From Numida meleagris (taxonomy: Eukaryota; Chordata; Aves; Galliformes; Numididae), in assembly GCF_002078875.1 (NCBI RefSeq), contig NC_034414.1, forward strand, positions 20,104,320 to 20,168,319: DNA of 64,000 nt. Direction: 5' to 3'. The notes below the pieces were generated by a model. It had not been told where the DNA came from. It saw only the letters and a program-made list of their open reading frames with translations, and made no database searches. Positions 38,471-53,100 of this stretch are shown piece after piece; position 1 is the stretch's first letter, and the number at the start of each line of letters is the position of its first letter. Position numbers and translations under genes: made by a program.

Positions 38471-41400
38471 TTTTTCTTGTGGTTCTCTATGGGTAGAGAG
38501 TCATTTATTTTTATTCTCCCATTTTGCTTAAAAAATGATGCTGCCAGAGGTCCTCCAAGGGTTATCTCTAGATAACAAGCATTTTAAAGTACTATTTGTT
38601 TTTCCAGTCTGAAAAGCTGCAATGTTTGCCTTGTGCCACATTAATCTAATTCCATTTGCTCCATTGATAATTAGCAAAGGACACTCATGGTGGCTTCTTA
38701 GAGTTGTGAAATGCTTTTTTATACTTGTGACACCATGCTGGGAACTCACAGCTGTACTCACAGCATTTTATATCAAGCTTCTGAGATGATAGGAGTGTTA
38801 GGATTTATCGTGGAAGCTGACAAGTGCACTTTAAACAAGCCATAAACGTGAAGCCTGCGTCTGAGTCTGAAACAAAATGGTCAGTGACTGAGGACAAAGG
38901 TTAACAAGATGGCAGCAATAAATCTGATTTAAGTGAAGGGCTCTTCAAATCTATCTCAATATCACACCTTAATTTTCCACACCACATGGGATTTTTCCCC
39001 TTCCTTTTCAATAATTAGATAGATACTTGAAAGCATAATCAAGAAAACAGAGTGGTTTATAGAGTATGGCATTGCAGTCTATTTACTATTGTTTTGCCTT
39101 TTCAAGGCATTTTAAGACATTTTTCTTCTAAAGATCAAGCTTCAGACTGACCTTGAGTGGAAATTACACTGATTTAAAGATTTGTCTTTGGAGAGCTACA
39201 TTTATGGACAGTTCTACCAAGTGTCCAAAGTCTTCAAAATTCAACTGCTACCTCTTAGACAGAAGAATTTTAAATTCAGACTTCATTATAGCCTGTACTG
39301 GAACAAGATGACTAATATTTCTTGTCTGCAGACAGTCAGAGAGAAAAAAAGAAAGCCTTAGAATTCACCCCTGTTTTGGTCAACAGGTTGACTTTTGTAT
39401 CAATGGATCCACTTCTAGTGCTTACTGACAGAAAAATTATATGAAGATTTGAATAATTCAAACTGAAACTGAAAAAAAATAACAAAACAACTGCTTCATT
39501 TTGTGTATAGGGGGCTAAGACCTCATTGAATATAATATATAGTACTTGAACAAACTGGTTCACATTAGTTACAAACTGTGAAGAAGCTTTTGTGCTTACA
39601 AATGAGTGTACACGTGGATATATGAATATTGTATTATATACTTAGGCATCTTTGATGACTTACTTTCATATCACAAATATTCGTAGTCCAAGCAGTCCCA
39701 CGATTATTTTATTCACTTAGAATGAAGCAATACTAAATAATAATGAAACCTAATATGCTGAACACCAAGCACAAAAAACATTCAACATGAAATAATGATA
39801 GGAAGAACAGATCAAAACCAATGAAATAAAGAAAAAACAGTCAACCCTAAGAACACAGGAAAAAAAAAAAAAACAAAAAACCAGAAAACTTCTGGAGAAA
39901 AAAAAAGAATGAAAGCCTAAATGCATGTTTACCCACATAGACAAATAAAGAAGCTGCATAACTATCTTCAAAGATACCTGTCAATTTTCACAAAACAGCT
40001 GCTAAGAGATTACCAAAACTCTCATCCTTCAGACCATTGAGAATTTTGCAGAATTGGAGCAAAATCTAGTCAGAAGGCCTCAGAATTCACTGACACACAA
40101 TTAGCAAGATAAATCAGTTGCTTCTTATCTGTTAACTATCTTGCTCAACTAGTGTATTAAGATAAAGAAAGGCCAAGGAAAAAAAATCACAAAAAAATAT
40201 AAAAAAAAAAAAACAAAATAAATCCTCAACAAAATAAGCCATTTTGCATTGAATTATTGCCAGTGTTGGACCTACAATGCAGATAAGGTGTTCTGATTAT
40301 ATATCTGACATGTAAAGAAGGATTTTCGCTGCACTGTACACAGAATGAAAGCATTCTGTGTACTGTTAGATCTTTTTTTAGAAAAGTGCACAATCATAAC
40401 CTTTTTAGTACTGTTTAGTATTGTTTCTGTTGAAGATCTGCATCAGATTCTAGTAGCTATGCTTGGTGCACTGGGCAAGATATTATCTTCCACTTTTGCC
40501 ATACTGTATTCTTGTCTATAGCTTAAGATAGTGAGATCTGCTTTGAAATAAATACATTACGACAAAAGCAACCAAACTCAAGAAGACTAAGAAGGCAGAT
40601 CTCAGCTGAAAAAGCAAAGGACAAAATATTGGCAAATGAGGAGAGTTGTCCCAAGATTCACTCAATACATTCTCTCCCTTGAAATCAAACCAGGACTTGC
40701 AATAGCCTCCCAGGCTGCCTTGAAATACAAGGTGTACTCCATCATCGTCTAATTATTGTCCAGAACAAAGTCCTCATTGCCTGATATTAAAGATATTCTT
40801 AGAAGATGCGAGTCATTATCCAGTTAACAAGAAGAAATGCAAATTATTCTGGGGAAAAAAATAACTCAGGTGAAGTTCTGGCCTTTTGATAAATGAATTT
40901 ATTTGCTTCAGAATTGGAGTCAGATAACTATTAGTCTGAGTAGGCTGCAATCTCACCCTTACCAACCTCGTCCATCAGCCATATCTAGTATAGCTTTTTG
41001 GTTGCTGTTGTTGAGGCTAGAATCAAAAGCGTTGTGAAGGAATAATACCAACAAGTACTGCCAGAATCTCAGTGGAAAAGTAAAAGAGTCTATTAACCGC
41101 TAGTCCTTTGATTGCTCAAGAATTTAAGAAGTGTGAGTATTGCTCTATGGAAAAAGCACAGCAGCCAAGGCTTTTAAAACTACCATCAAAGAATCAAAAC
41201 GGAACAAAAGTATTACCAAACACAAATCCAATCTGCAGGTTTATACTGCTTTCTATTTAAATAGAGCTTTCCCTTACAAGGTAAAAGTGATGACCCAAAG
41301 TCCCCATCCCAATGATTAGGTAACTGACTCTGCATGTTATGGTATCCATAATGGATGCAACCATTTGAAACCTACAAATGATCTCTACTTTGTAAAAAAT

Positions 41401-43447
41401 TCAGTTTAAAGCATTCTTATGCATTCTTCAGGCATGAGCGACTGAGGTTTAGGTATCAGAGTGCTAGTTTGAAACACCCACCTGCAAAGGAAACAATGTA
41501 TTTTTCAGGATGAGCCACTACCTGATGGAACAGGAGAGGGCACTGTTCCACACAGATGCTGCTCCATCTCTGATTTCCTCATAATTAAATGAGCTACAGA
41601 GAAATTTGGCTGCAGTTTGTACAACAAACATGGTTATTATCTGTGAACAGCCTGTGATAACTAATAGATGTGAAATACGCTTGCTGCAGTTTGGGCATCT
41701 TTTCACAGCACCTTTTGGGGCTTCTGCATGTCGCAGCAAGCCAATATTACTCCAGCCCAGCCTGCAGAAAGCCAGATCGAATGCCTCTGGGTTGTGTGTA
41801 CTGTGCATTTTTACAAATATCATGCATACTTTTTATAGAATGTTTAGATTATTTGAAAACTCTGGATAAGAAGCATGCTGACCTGCTGACTTGTGTGAAA
41901 TTATCTGTAATGTGTATGAATGACCTATAACACTGTTTTCTGTCTAGAAATTCCATACTGCTATTTATATGGAACCTTTACAGTATTTATCACAGTACTT
42001 CAGAAAAACAGATAAACAAACAAAACCCTTTAGAATGGTATTAATTAAAAGAAGATATAGTAAGAGGTTGTAGAAGAGCTAAAAAATCACTAGTTTAGAC
42101 TGGCAGGCAAATCAGGTGTCCACATAATTTTTCCTTAATTGTGAAAAAATCATTAACAATGTGAAAAAATTGTATTTGGAACAGATAGATTTTATTACTT
42201 TTATGGATGGGAAGCAAGGTTAAAGTCTGATTTGTTCTGCTTCATTTTGCCTATTGTCTACTTGGCATTGGAGCTCAGAAATTCCAGTTTACTTTAAATC
42301 AGGGCACAAACACAAAACTTCTGCCTACAACAGGGCTAACACATCTTCTTGTCTAGGTTCTTTGGTATCTTTGCTGTCATATAAAAACACATGCTACATA
42401 AGCAGCTATATAGTGTGAAACAAGCAGACCTTCTTAAATCAAAAGATGTACAAGATATTCCAGTCATTTTAATATGAATGATTCATTTTCAATTATGAAT
42501 ACACAATATTTCAGACTGATAGAGAATACTTTAAGATACTGCACTGTGCAATACATATCTGAGAAAAATAACATCAAAATATGGGGTAAAAAACCCCACA
42601 TATACTCTGTGCACAAATCAAAGAACTGTCTTTCTGCAGATAAGCTTTTATCAGTGAAAATTTCAAAACTAATATGACTTCTCACATTCTTATCATGTTG
42701 TAAGGAAATTGAGGATGGAACCATTGATAAAAAGGTACAACAGAAAGCTAGAAAGATTTCTTTGCATATGGTACAGCTCCTACTGGAACTTTGTTTTCTG
42801 AAGAGGAAATGAGAAATAAGTTTGTCAGTACTGAAACATCTTAATTCAAAAAATATCTTACTTTAAAAAAGAATTAAAAGCTCATCTTTTTCCTACTGAA
42901 AAAGGTTCCCTAACATTTTTAATTTCAGCATACTGCACAATACATTTGAGCAACATTTTAAAATGTGAACATAATAAAAAATTCCTGTTATCATAAATTG
43001 CTATATTTCTTTCATCATACTTTAAATTGTACAAAATTTGCCTTGATTCAGGACGAAATGAATTTCTACAAACCTTAGGCTCTTAGATAAAATTACCTTC
43101 TTCAGAGTTATGGTATTCAACTTGCAATTTTAGCACAACATTTCTGAAGAAAAAGGAAAATCTTGATTCAGGAAAATAGGTTCATCATAAGCAAAAACTA
43201 AACTATCATTATTTCTTAGATATATATCAAGATGTTCTGAGGGCAATTTTTAACACTGTCATTCTTCTTTCATTAAGGAATTTATAAACTGATTACTAGA
43301 AATTACTTGAATTAAAGAAACATGATAACAGTCATTTTGCAAAGAAGAACTGAAGGCTGTCCAGGGAATTTTGTTCCAGAGCAGCAAAGTAGATACAAAA
43401 CTCTCCAGCCCCAAGATATACCTTAATCAATGCAATTTTCTAGATCA
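38471..43447. other. non-coding DNA up to the assembly gap
   Basis: No supported gene. A-rich runs lie near 39859 and 40200. The segment 41518-41930 is open in three frames on two strands, without domains or splice sites. Confidence 0.5.
40336..40363. repeat. perfect inverted repeat, 12-bp arms, 4-bp loop
   Basis: gtacacagaatg and cattctgtgtac flank the loop aaag. Pairing does not extend outside the arms, and no U-run follows immediately, so neither a miRNA precursor nor a terminator is claimed. Confidence 0.85.
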
Positions 43448-44398
43448 NNNNNNNNNNNNNNNNNNNNNNNNNNNNNNNNNNNNNNNNNNNNNNNNNNNNN
43501 NNNNNNNNNNNNNNNNNNNNNNNNNNNNNNNNNNNNNNNNNNNNNNNNNNNNNNNNNNNNNNNNNNNNNNNNNNNNNNNNNNNNNNNNNNNNNNNNNNNN
43601 NNNNNNNNNNNNNNNNNNNNNNNNNNNNNNNNNNNNNNNNNNNNNNNNNNNNNNNNNNNNNNNNNNNNNNNNNNNNNNNNNNNNNNNNNNNNNNNNNNNN
43701 NNNNNNNNNNNNNNNNNNNNNNNNNNNNNNNNNNNNNNNNNNNNNNNNNNNNNNNNNNNNNNNNNNNNNNNNNNNNNNNNNNNNNNNNNNNNNNNNNNNN
43801 NNNNNNNNNNNNNNNNNNNNNNNNNNNNNNNNNNNNNNNNNNNNNNNNNNNNNNNNNNNNNNNNNNNNNNNNNNNNNNNNNNNNNNNNNNNNNNNNNNNN
43901 NNNNNNNNNNNNNNNNNNNNNNNNNNNNNNNNNNNNNNNNNNNNNNNNNNNNNNNNNNNNNNNNNNNNNNNNNNNNNNNNNNNNNNNNNNNNNNNNNNNN
44001 NNNNNNNNNNNNNNNNNNNNNNNNNNNNNNNNNNNNNNNNNNNNNNNNNNNNNNNNNNNNNNNNNNNNNNNNNNNNNNNNNNNNNNNNNNNNNNNNNNNN
44101 NNNNNNNNNNNNNNNNNNNNNNNNNNNNNNNNNNNNNNNNNNNNNNNNNNNNNNNNNNNNNNNNNNNNNNNNNNNNNNNNNNNNNNNNNNNNNNNNNNNN
44201 NNNNNNNNNNNNNNNNNNNNNNNNNNNNNNNNNNNNNNNNNNNNNNNNNNNNNNNNNNNNNNNNNNNNNNNNNNNNNNNNNNNNNNNNNNNNNNNNNNNN
44301 NNNNNNNNNNNNNNNNNNNNNNNNNNNNNNNNNNNNNNNNNNNNNNNNNNNNNNNNNNNNNNNNNNNNNNNNNNNNNNNNNNNNNNNNNNNNNNNNNN
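43448..44398. other. assembly gap, 951 N
   Basis: A run of N. Any open frame through it is an artefact. The right edge is CR1 reverse-transcriptase sequence, so the missing part probably contains more of that LINE. Confidence 0.99.
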
Positions 44399-44516
44399 AC
44401 CCCTGGGGAACACCACTTGTGACCGGTCGCCAGCTGGATTTAACTCCATTCACTACCACTCTCTGGGCCTGGCCCTCCAGCCAGCTTCTTACCCAGCAAA
44501 GCTCCTTACGCAGCAA
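44399..44516 (-). mobile_element. CR1 LINE reverse-transcriptase fragment at the gap edge
   Basis: On the minus strand the frame reads [20 protein letters not shown] and then [13 protein letters not shown], ending at the gap. This is the segment just before the catalytic palm of CR1 ORF2, and SGVPQG is the conserved start of the motif that continues into the polymerase core. No stop or frame shift breaks the roughly 39 visible codons. The catalytic aspartates would lie inside the gap. Confidence 0.85.
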
Positions 44517-47118
44517 ATATCACTTGAATAGATATAAATTGAAAAACTTTGCCTAAGATATCCAAGAATTAATCTAAGTAATAATTGTCTGGGAATGTAG
44601 CAATAAGTGGGATGTTTGGGATAAAATGATGGATATTTCTGATTTATAGTGAGCATCCTGAAGAATCTAAAATATAAGCCTCATCAAAGCTTTTATAAGA
44701 AGAGTTACCCATCGCATTTGTTCTTACTAAGTTTCCTTCCTGTAATTTTATGGAATACTAATGAATAAATACTTAGAATTCTGAATCTGAAAAAACATTT
44801 TGTTATGAACTCAGTACATTGACAAGTTCTAAGTTAGTGGAACTAATCAATAGGTTACAAGTCTTACAGCTCCAATTCAGGAAATCCTTAACAAAGTCCT
44901 TTCCTTAACAAGACCATATATTGTTAAGTAGAATCAAGGTTTACAAGTAGATGAGAAGTTAAAATGTTAAGAATCAAAATTGCTAGTGCTCTCAAACTCT
45001 AAACAAACTCCATTCCTTCAGACATGTATGGCATGTGGCACACATCAAGATGACTGATGGATGTAACAATTCTGACAATGCATATCTCATTTTACAGAAG
45101 CCTTACCTTCAGTAGAAATGATATCAGTACTTTTGCTACATAATTTACGGTTTGCTCCTTAATTATTGTCTTGGGAGATATTTTGAAGAGATAAAAGATA
45201 CTGGCTTTGGTGATCTAGGGGATGTCTTGACTTCTGGGAGCAAAAATCTGGATTTCCTTTGCCCTCTTTAACAGTGACATATTTTTTCTAAGTAATAATA
45301 GAAAAATAACAAAATGTGGTGTTTACATTCATTGTAATCACTTCCTTTCTATTTGGTGTCAAAAGTGCCATCAATCACAAGCAAAGTGAAGGCTTAATAG
45401 AGACATTAAATTTATAGAGCTTGTGAGTCTAGGCACTGCCCTTTGGCAGCCAGTACCATGCCACCTGAATTGCAAGATTGGCAAGGGCAATCCTGGCATC
45501 CTGACTGGGAATGATTAAGCCTAAATTTTTTTAACCACATTACTCATTTTTGTGGGTGAAATATCAACAGAGGCCCTCAGTGTTAGCCACTGCTACATCT
45601 GTTATACGGCACTGGAAGGAGTTAGTGAACTACTATGGGAAACACCCCTGCCAGTTCAATGCCCAGCACAAGCAAGAGCAGGCAGCTGCTGCTATGGGTG
45701 ATTTAGGTATCATTAGAAATGTGTTGTTCCACTTCAACTGCTCACTTAATCAAGAGGTTTGTTGATTAAAACTAGAAATGCATGTTAATATTCGACTTAT
45801 TACTGCTGCAGAAATGAGATCACACACAATGGTTTTGGTACTCGGTCCACAGCTAACGTGTGAACAAGTGACCTTCTCTCCCAACTGCTCGCTAGAATGG
45901 TTCCATGGTTATATTAAAACATGCTGTGTAAGAGAGGGGTTGAACGTAGTTGATTCAGAAAATTAAAAAACGTCATAGACCTAACTCTGTAATACAGTAT
46001 GATTATTTTCATTCAAAAAAACGGTATATGTTGAACAATTCATATAATTTAGCTTAGGAAAAATAATCAAGTCTTGTGAGAGCATTTGTACAAAAGGTGT
46101 CCTGATATTATCATTTTTATAAATAGAGAACAACAATTCAACAGTAAGAATGCAGTCTGCTCCATTGAGTGGACAAAGATATTGCTGAAAATTGCAAGCA
46201 TCCTCCTGACAAGTTTAATGCAGACACTTCTATATATTTATAACAATGTCACCAAGCCTCACATCAATATTTATATATTCAGGCTCATACGATAACACTC
46301 TCTTAATTCTCCGGATATGGTTTTTGTGAAATGTTTGTCACTGGAATCTATGTGATTAACGATGTGGGAAAATGTATGCACATACAAGGCATCAGTGCAG
46401 TTAAAACCTGAAAGAACATTTAACACCTCCCGATGACCTTCAGGTATATTTCAGTATGTTGATTTCTATTAAAGACTTGTGAAAATAGTTGACTGTTGGA
46501 TCAAGATGAACTTTATTCTAGGAACTAGAAATCTCTACATTTATTCTTGGCTGTTTGTTAACAGTAATCAAACTCTACTTCATATTTTTAGTAATACTAC
46601 CTCCTTGGTGGTTCTACAAATAAGTTTTTAGTCCACTCAGTCCAGGTTTTGTGATATGATTATCTACCAAGTGATACAGCCACCAGAGGCAGGAACCAGA
46701 TCCTCTTTTGCTTCACAAAAATACAGCATTTGTATTGTGATAGAGATATCTTGTAAGACACTCAAAATACAGCATTCAGCAATTAATCATACTAAGGTAA
46801 ACTAGATATAAGGATAATAGGTTAAAGGGTTTTACATATGTACAGTACAGCAGAGCCATTTCATTTTAAAAAAATAAGTATGAAGATCCTTATAACATAG
46901 ATGGGAAATAAATGAAAAAAGTTATTTTTAGTAGACTGGCATATCTACTGTCTAATTATAAGAAAGTTGAGCTACAATGATAAGTAAGCTCTCACGTTTT
47001 CCCTTTTAAGTCCTTGTGAAGCTCCCTGTTCTGACTTCTTACACTTTATGTCTTAGAAAAATACTCCTTTTTCCTGGTCATGCAGAAGGCCATACATCAC
47101 TTTTTTTTTTTTCCACAG
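44517..47118. other. non-coding DNA
   Basis: No recognised repeat family. Two frames, 45550-45765 and 45778-45966, are adjacent and moderately GC-rich, but have no domain and no splice context that I can support. Confidence 0.5.
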
Positions 47119-47148
47119 AATGGGAGTTTCTTTCCAGTAACAGATTGG
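47119..47148 (+). CDS. candidate 30-bp microexon
   Basis: A strong acceptor, t(13)ccacag, precedes 30 bp encoding NGSFFPVTDW in frame 0, followed by the donor TGG|gtaagc. Length is a multiple of three and phase is 0 at both ends, so inclusion would insert ten residues without shifting frame, as neuronal microexons do. Ten codons are far too few to exclude chance, and one other frame is also open. Confidence 0.22.
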
Positions 47149-50100
47149 GTAAGCATAAGAAAAACACCCATTAAACTCTAAAGCTAAAGGAAATTGATTG
47201 AAGTGAGCGTAAATATCCAAATGTAAGAGTCTAGCTGCATCTTCCAATTCCACAAGCTATGTCAGATATGCAGATTATCCTTGTGAGCTCTATGTGAAGT
47301 GACTGGACAGTTCATGCAGATTTTCTTTCTTTTGACTCATTATTGTGAAGAGCCCAGAACACTGTGCTGTTTACATTCCAAAAATTTAAGCTAGCACATG
47401 TGCAGGTGTGCTGAGGAAAGCATTTAAACAAAATTAAGCATCCTCTTATTGCCTCCTTAGTGATCTAAGCTACCATTTTCAGCTTGGGTCACAGCGATGA
47501 TTTCATTTCTTAGCTCTATATAGGCCTTTATCTGAATAACTATGCCCTCTTGCCAGAAACTTCCATGTATCTTTATGGGTCAGGTTTCTGAGAAATAACC
47601 TGCTACTGCTCCAGACTGTCACCTCTCCTTCTCCACACTGAAATCTTTAATGAATCCCGATTCTAAGCCTAGTGAAAATGCAGTGAATTCTGATGGATGA
47701 AACAGAGATGAATCTGTGAGTTAAAACTCCCAGATTATGAAAATGTAAGGATATGTTCATAACGAAAATCTGTGAGTTATTAAGCAGATTCAATGTTTCT
47801 CAGTTTTGTGTGCAAACTTCTCTAATTCACTGTCAAATCTTTTTTTTTTTTTGGTAAGGTACTCCTCGCTGACAGTAAAAATGCATTTGGTAACAGGACT
47901 TTTTATAAAACCTCTCAAAATTTTCCTTTAAACAATCTTTTCCTCTATCATCAATCGTATATGATGCAGAGATGGGACACAAAAACCTATCCTGCATATG
48001 CTGAAGATCGTACAAGTAAAAAATTAGTGTCTGAATGTTCACAGAAACTGATACTAATAACACTCACTCCTTATTGCTGGCTGAACAAATGTTTACATCT
48101 AAAGTATCCCCTCCTGTTGAACTACAGGGGGAGAATTTGTAAGAACCTTGTGATCTTTTCTTCACACTGATTTGAACAAAATTATATTATTTGTACGGCT
48201 TTTAGCTTCAAGTTCTTGATATAGATGTTTTCTCCATACACTATTATAGGACAGCATTTACAACCACTGGAAATGAATTACAACCATTTTCTTTTAGGCT
48301 ATCACAAATAGTTCAAAATTTTGATGCTGAATTTTAACAAAATTTCTAGATACTACCCTAAGAATACACTTAGTTATACAAGAAGTTGAAAAATGAGATA
48401 CAGAATCCAACTTGAACACAAAGAAAGAAATTATATTCACCAATATCACAAAATAGTCTGGTAACAACTTAGTCCTCACATACTTTCTAGATGAATATGT
48501 TTTTCCTACTTCTGGCTGTACAAGTTTTCATTTTCCTTGCATGGGTGTTTTTCTACTGTCTGCAATAACACAAGAAAATAGCATGTCTTGTACATTTTCT
48601 TGTATTTAGTTTCTGCATACATGTCAGTGCAAGTCCACTGGCAACACATAAATGAGATTCCACATAACTCTGTCTTTTCTCTGGAAGAGAACAGGAACCG
48701 ATGTGAAAGCAGTGAGTTGTACCTGGGGAGCTAACCATCCTGCTGTTTCTGCGTCTAGAGAGCAGAAAAGAAGCCAGCAGCAACATGAGAAGGTTTGAAA
48801 GTTCTCCTGTTCTCCCTGTTGGCTTGTCTCTCTTGGAAGGCTGGAAGCAGAAGTCAGATTTGGGTCAGTCCTGGGATAGGGGCCACCCAACATAGGGTAC
48901 CTCAGATAGCGTAGATTTTTAAGTATTGATTCAAGAAAGTTTTTCTTCCCCATTGTTTAAGCTTCCTTTGCTGTGTTTCAACAGGTAGAATTTTGTCATT
49001 GTTTAAGCATTATTTTGTTTCATTGCTGATCATACCATAATGTATTAATTACCAAGGGCATTACTGTTAAGGATCTGCCACTTAGTCATTTCATTCTTAT
49101 TTTCAGGTTCATTTCAGTAGTTAAAACTTAATTGTTGATATTAGTTTTTCCTCTTGCTCTAACCACAAATACTGATTGTACACGTGCTATCTGTACAGTA
49201 ACAGAAATTCTGTATTGAAAACACAGTTCATCAAGTGCTCTCATTTCACAGCCTTGGTAAGTTACAGCAAGACCTTGAAAATCCCCTGCTTTTCCTTCAT
49301 ATTTTAAGGGTCAACAATCTCAGCTACGGCAAATGAACTGTACTGCTTCAGCATTTATCTGCCTGATGGCCTAAGGTGTTCAACATGTAAAATGAAAATA
49401 AAGGGGAACTTTTCAGGAACTGTGTTGATTTCATCATTGTGAGATAGCTAGTGGGTGCATTTGACATGCTCAGCTTCTAAACAGCCTTAAAGTAATTAAC
49501 ACTTCTTCAAAGTGCTTTAAGGGCATATCTGGCTTCAGCTCTAAGAGAAGTTCCCCTGAGTCTTCACAACTCATCTGACCTCTGCCTCTTGAAAAGAGAA
49601 ATAAGTTAGTAAGCATGCAGCTGTACATATTTATTTCTGGAGGATGAAGTATATTCATATGACAGCCCATATACTCAGTTTTTTGGTAAAATCCAAATAG
49701 GGTTAGGAATAAGATTTGTAAAATGAGGTTTAATGTTTTAATATTGTGGGTTTTTTTATTTTTAAAGAAAAAAAGATAAAAACCAGAGATACCAGTGAAG
49801 ACGGTAGACTATATGGTAAAAACTGTCTGATTCTAATAAAAAAAGCATTAACTAATTTTTCTAATATGAAAAAGATGAAAAGAATGTATTTTCCCCCCTT
49901 CCCAGATCAGAGGAGCTTCTATTCAAGAGAAATGTTTTCATCCACTTTCAAAGCTGAATAGGAGATGCCAATGATTAAATTACGTACATATATTGCTGAA
50001 AAACAGATTTCATTCTTGTGATGCACATTCATTACTTGATAATAGAATAATAGAAAAAAAAACAAAATTAAGCTCAAAAGAGAAAAAAGATTCAAAGGCT

Positions 50101-53100
50101 TTTTTTTTTTTTTAATTTATGTCCTCTCCCTCAGATTTGTCAGTCTTGAATAGTTATGTGATTTTTTGTGTATCAGTTCTTAAGCCATAGGAAAGAAAAG
50201 CTTCAGTATGTCCTATGCTCAGAATGCTTTTTTGCAGGTTTTTATATTTACAAGCCAAATAAGTAGAAAAAGAATAAATAGAAATAGATAGCATAGCATA
50301 ATGTTTTTTTCTCAAAAAAGGCCACTGTAAGACATTTAATAGGATCATTTAATAAAACAGACTAGAGAGCTTTACACTTTTTTACATGTTGCTAGAATTA
50401 TCAAATCATCTCTGCTACTGCTGCACTGGAATAGTGTTTTGGCTTTGTAAAGTAGATCCTCTACTGTGTGTATATATATAACCACACACTACGTCTAAAT
50501 GAGGCTGACTGGTCTTTGAATTGTCTGTCTTATTCTTGAGTAAAATTACCTGTCTGATTTCACTCTGAAACAGTATACTATTTGTACTCAAATCTCTTCA
50601 CACTGATCCCTTCTACTAGCATTGTCATGAAAGGAGATGCTGATATTTATATAAAATCTGAACTAAAAAAAAAAGATGAATATTGTAATCAGGGCTTTTT
50701 GAAAACTGAAGTGCCTTTGGCATCAACAATCAGGGAAGTCCCAGAAAGGCCTGTGTAACAACTGTTAAAGTCTTCATTAGCCAACTACAAAACATAGGTT
50801 GGTTTGTTGTCTTAAAACTGCATTTCAGTTGCCTATGCAAATGCAGTATATGCATTTTAAAAGGTGGCTTGTTTAACAGAGAAGATGAGTATTTTATTGA
50901 ATTGAAAAGTTATACGTAATCAAAATCCACATGCTTGAAGTCAAAACCACTTAGATAAGGGACTCAATTATGCTTCAGAAATCTGAAAAAGCATCTATTA
51001 TTTAAAATAAGCAAACATTTAAATGAATAAAACCATCTTCTAACTCCTCAACAATTTTTAAGACAGATTCCCACACCTCAAAACACTTGAGAACTGTTTA
51101 ATTTTAATCTTGTAACATTTCCACTGAAGGTGGAAACTTTCACCCTTTAATTTAAACAAATACCCATATGCGCTATAATTGAGAGCTTTTGGAACTCCTG
51201 CTTGCTGATATTCAACCTGACATACCATTCAAGAAAAATCAGTTTATAAAAGAACTCATGCAACAGAACACACAAATATAAATAGGTAATTAGAGACTCT
51301 AACTTAGGATGCTAAAAATGTTTGGCCTGTTTAGTCCAGAAAGAAGAGAGGAGCATTTATTGTTCTCTATCAGTTCATCAGAGGATGAAATATCAGGAAA
51401 AGCAAAAAAGCTATTAAATCTTAAGGACAACTTTAGCAAATAAATGAATTTAAATTGACTATAAATATATTTAAGGTATTTACTGTAAGGTTTCTAACCA
51501 CTAAGGGAATGATTTGCTAAGAAAAAAATAAGTGTCATGGGACAAGAAAAACTGAGGAAAAAGAATGTAATTAGTTTTAAGAAGGAGCTACTTCTACTTG
51601 CAGTCAGCAGTTCCACTGTTGCCTGCAGTTTCCAATTATTGTGATAATGCTTCAGATTTTCTTGTCTAGCTCTCTCTACCTTTTCTCTGTGCAATAGAGA
51701 AAACATGCAGTTCATATGAAGTGTGAGCCCTACTCACATGCAGGTCTCAGAACTTTGCTTTAACCATTAGGAAATATATATGTCAATTTAGAGAAACATA
51801 AAAATGCACAACATCCTCATGTAACTGTAGACTCATTGTTTCTTAGTCTTTGTATACAATTACATATACTTCTACAATAATGGGCCAATACCTTATCAAT
51901 CAATTCTATACCTGATAAACTAGTGTCTATATATACACCACAATCCCTTTTAAGGTTTATACTTCTCATCTTCCAAAGAGAAATTACTTCAAAACATTCT
52001 TGTTCCATTGAGTATGATGTACAATTTAGCCTTTAGACTAGTGCTAACTTATTAAGGGTGTAGCACTTTTTTTTTTTAAATAAGATACAGGACAAATTAG
52101 TCAGTCACCTAAAAGACTCCAGATCAGTAAAGACAGGTGCAAATTACAGTTAATGTTCTTCACATAAGGAAATTTCACAGACACACTGTGCTGCAGAGAA
52201 AGAACTAAAGCAGAGTGTGAATTCAAGTTTGGAGGAAAAAACTGCACAAACTAAACACAGCCAAAGCCCTTGAACCCTAATTTTTCCCTAAGAAATTAGT
52301 TATAGCTAAAGTATTGAGCAAGTGACACACTGAAATGCCTTATATACATAACGGCATTAAAGGTAGGATTGAAACTAATGTCTGAGTGGCTATTTAATAT
52401 TCGTAAAGATTGCATATGGAGTAAATATTTCTGCCACGAATAAATCTGACAAGTGCTAACCAAAAGTAGCTTTACTGACCTTATAACATCCATTGTAATA
52501 TTTAGTATTAAAAAGCATAAGATAAATCAAGAAATGTCTTCCTAATAAAACTTGGTGAAAGCAGCAACTGCTGTGTAAAAAATGAGAACAGAATGTTTTT
52601 GAATTAGTGGCAAAAGTAAAACAAGAGTTAGATTGGAAACCAAAACAATAAAAAAAATGATGCAAAACTAAAAAAAAAATCTGTTGAATTAAGGCTTTAG
52701 TAAAGTGACATGAGATTCACCTGGGAAAATGACAAAAAGTAAGCCAAAATCAGTACCTTTTATTTCAAGAGGCAAAATTGTAAGAGTTGTTACACAGGCA
52801 GGGGAAGACACTTCATAGATTGTTGAGTATTGGTTCTACTCTCTCAAAAATAATATTCAGGACTACAAACCAAGCAATTAATATAATGAACTTAGTGGAG
52901 AAAACAGAAGAGAAATATGAATTAAGGAATATGAGTTAAGAAACGTTAAATTCTTTGTAATTTTGTAATTCTTTGTAATGCTTTTTAAATATGAAAATTT
53001 AGAATTGTATTCTTCTTTAATTTTTTTTTGCGTAAGCTCTTCAACTGACTCTGAAGAACAATCACTTTCCTGTGTCAAGAGCACTGGAAATACAGTTTTG

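Noticed and set aside
43371..44531. Open frames of 330-386 codons on both strands
   Set aside because: They run through 951 N. Only the minus-strand end at 44400-44516 has real coding content, and that is CR1.
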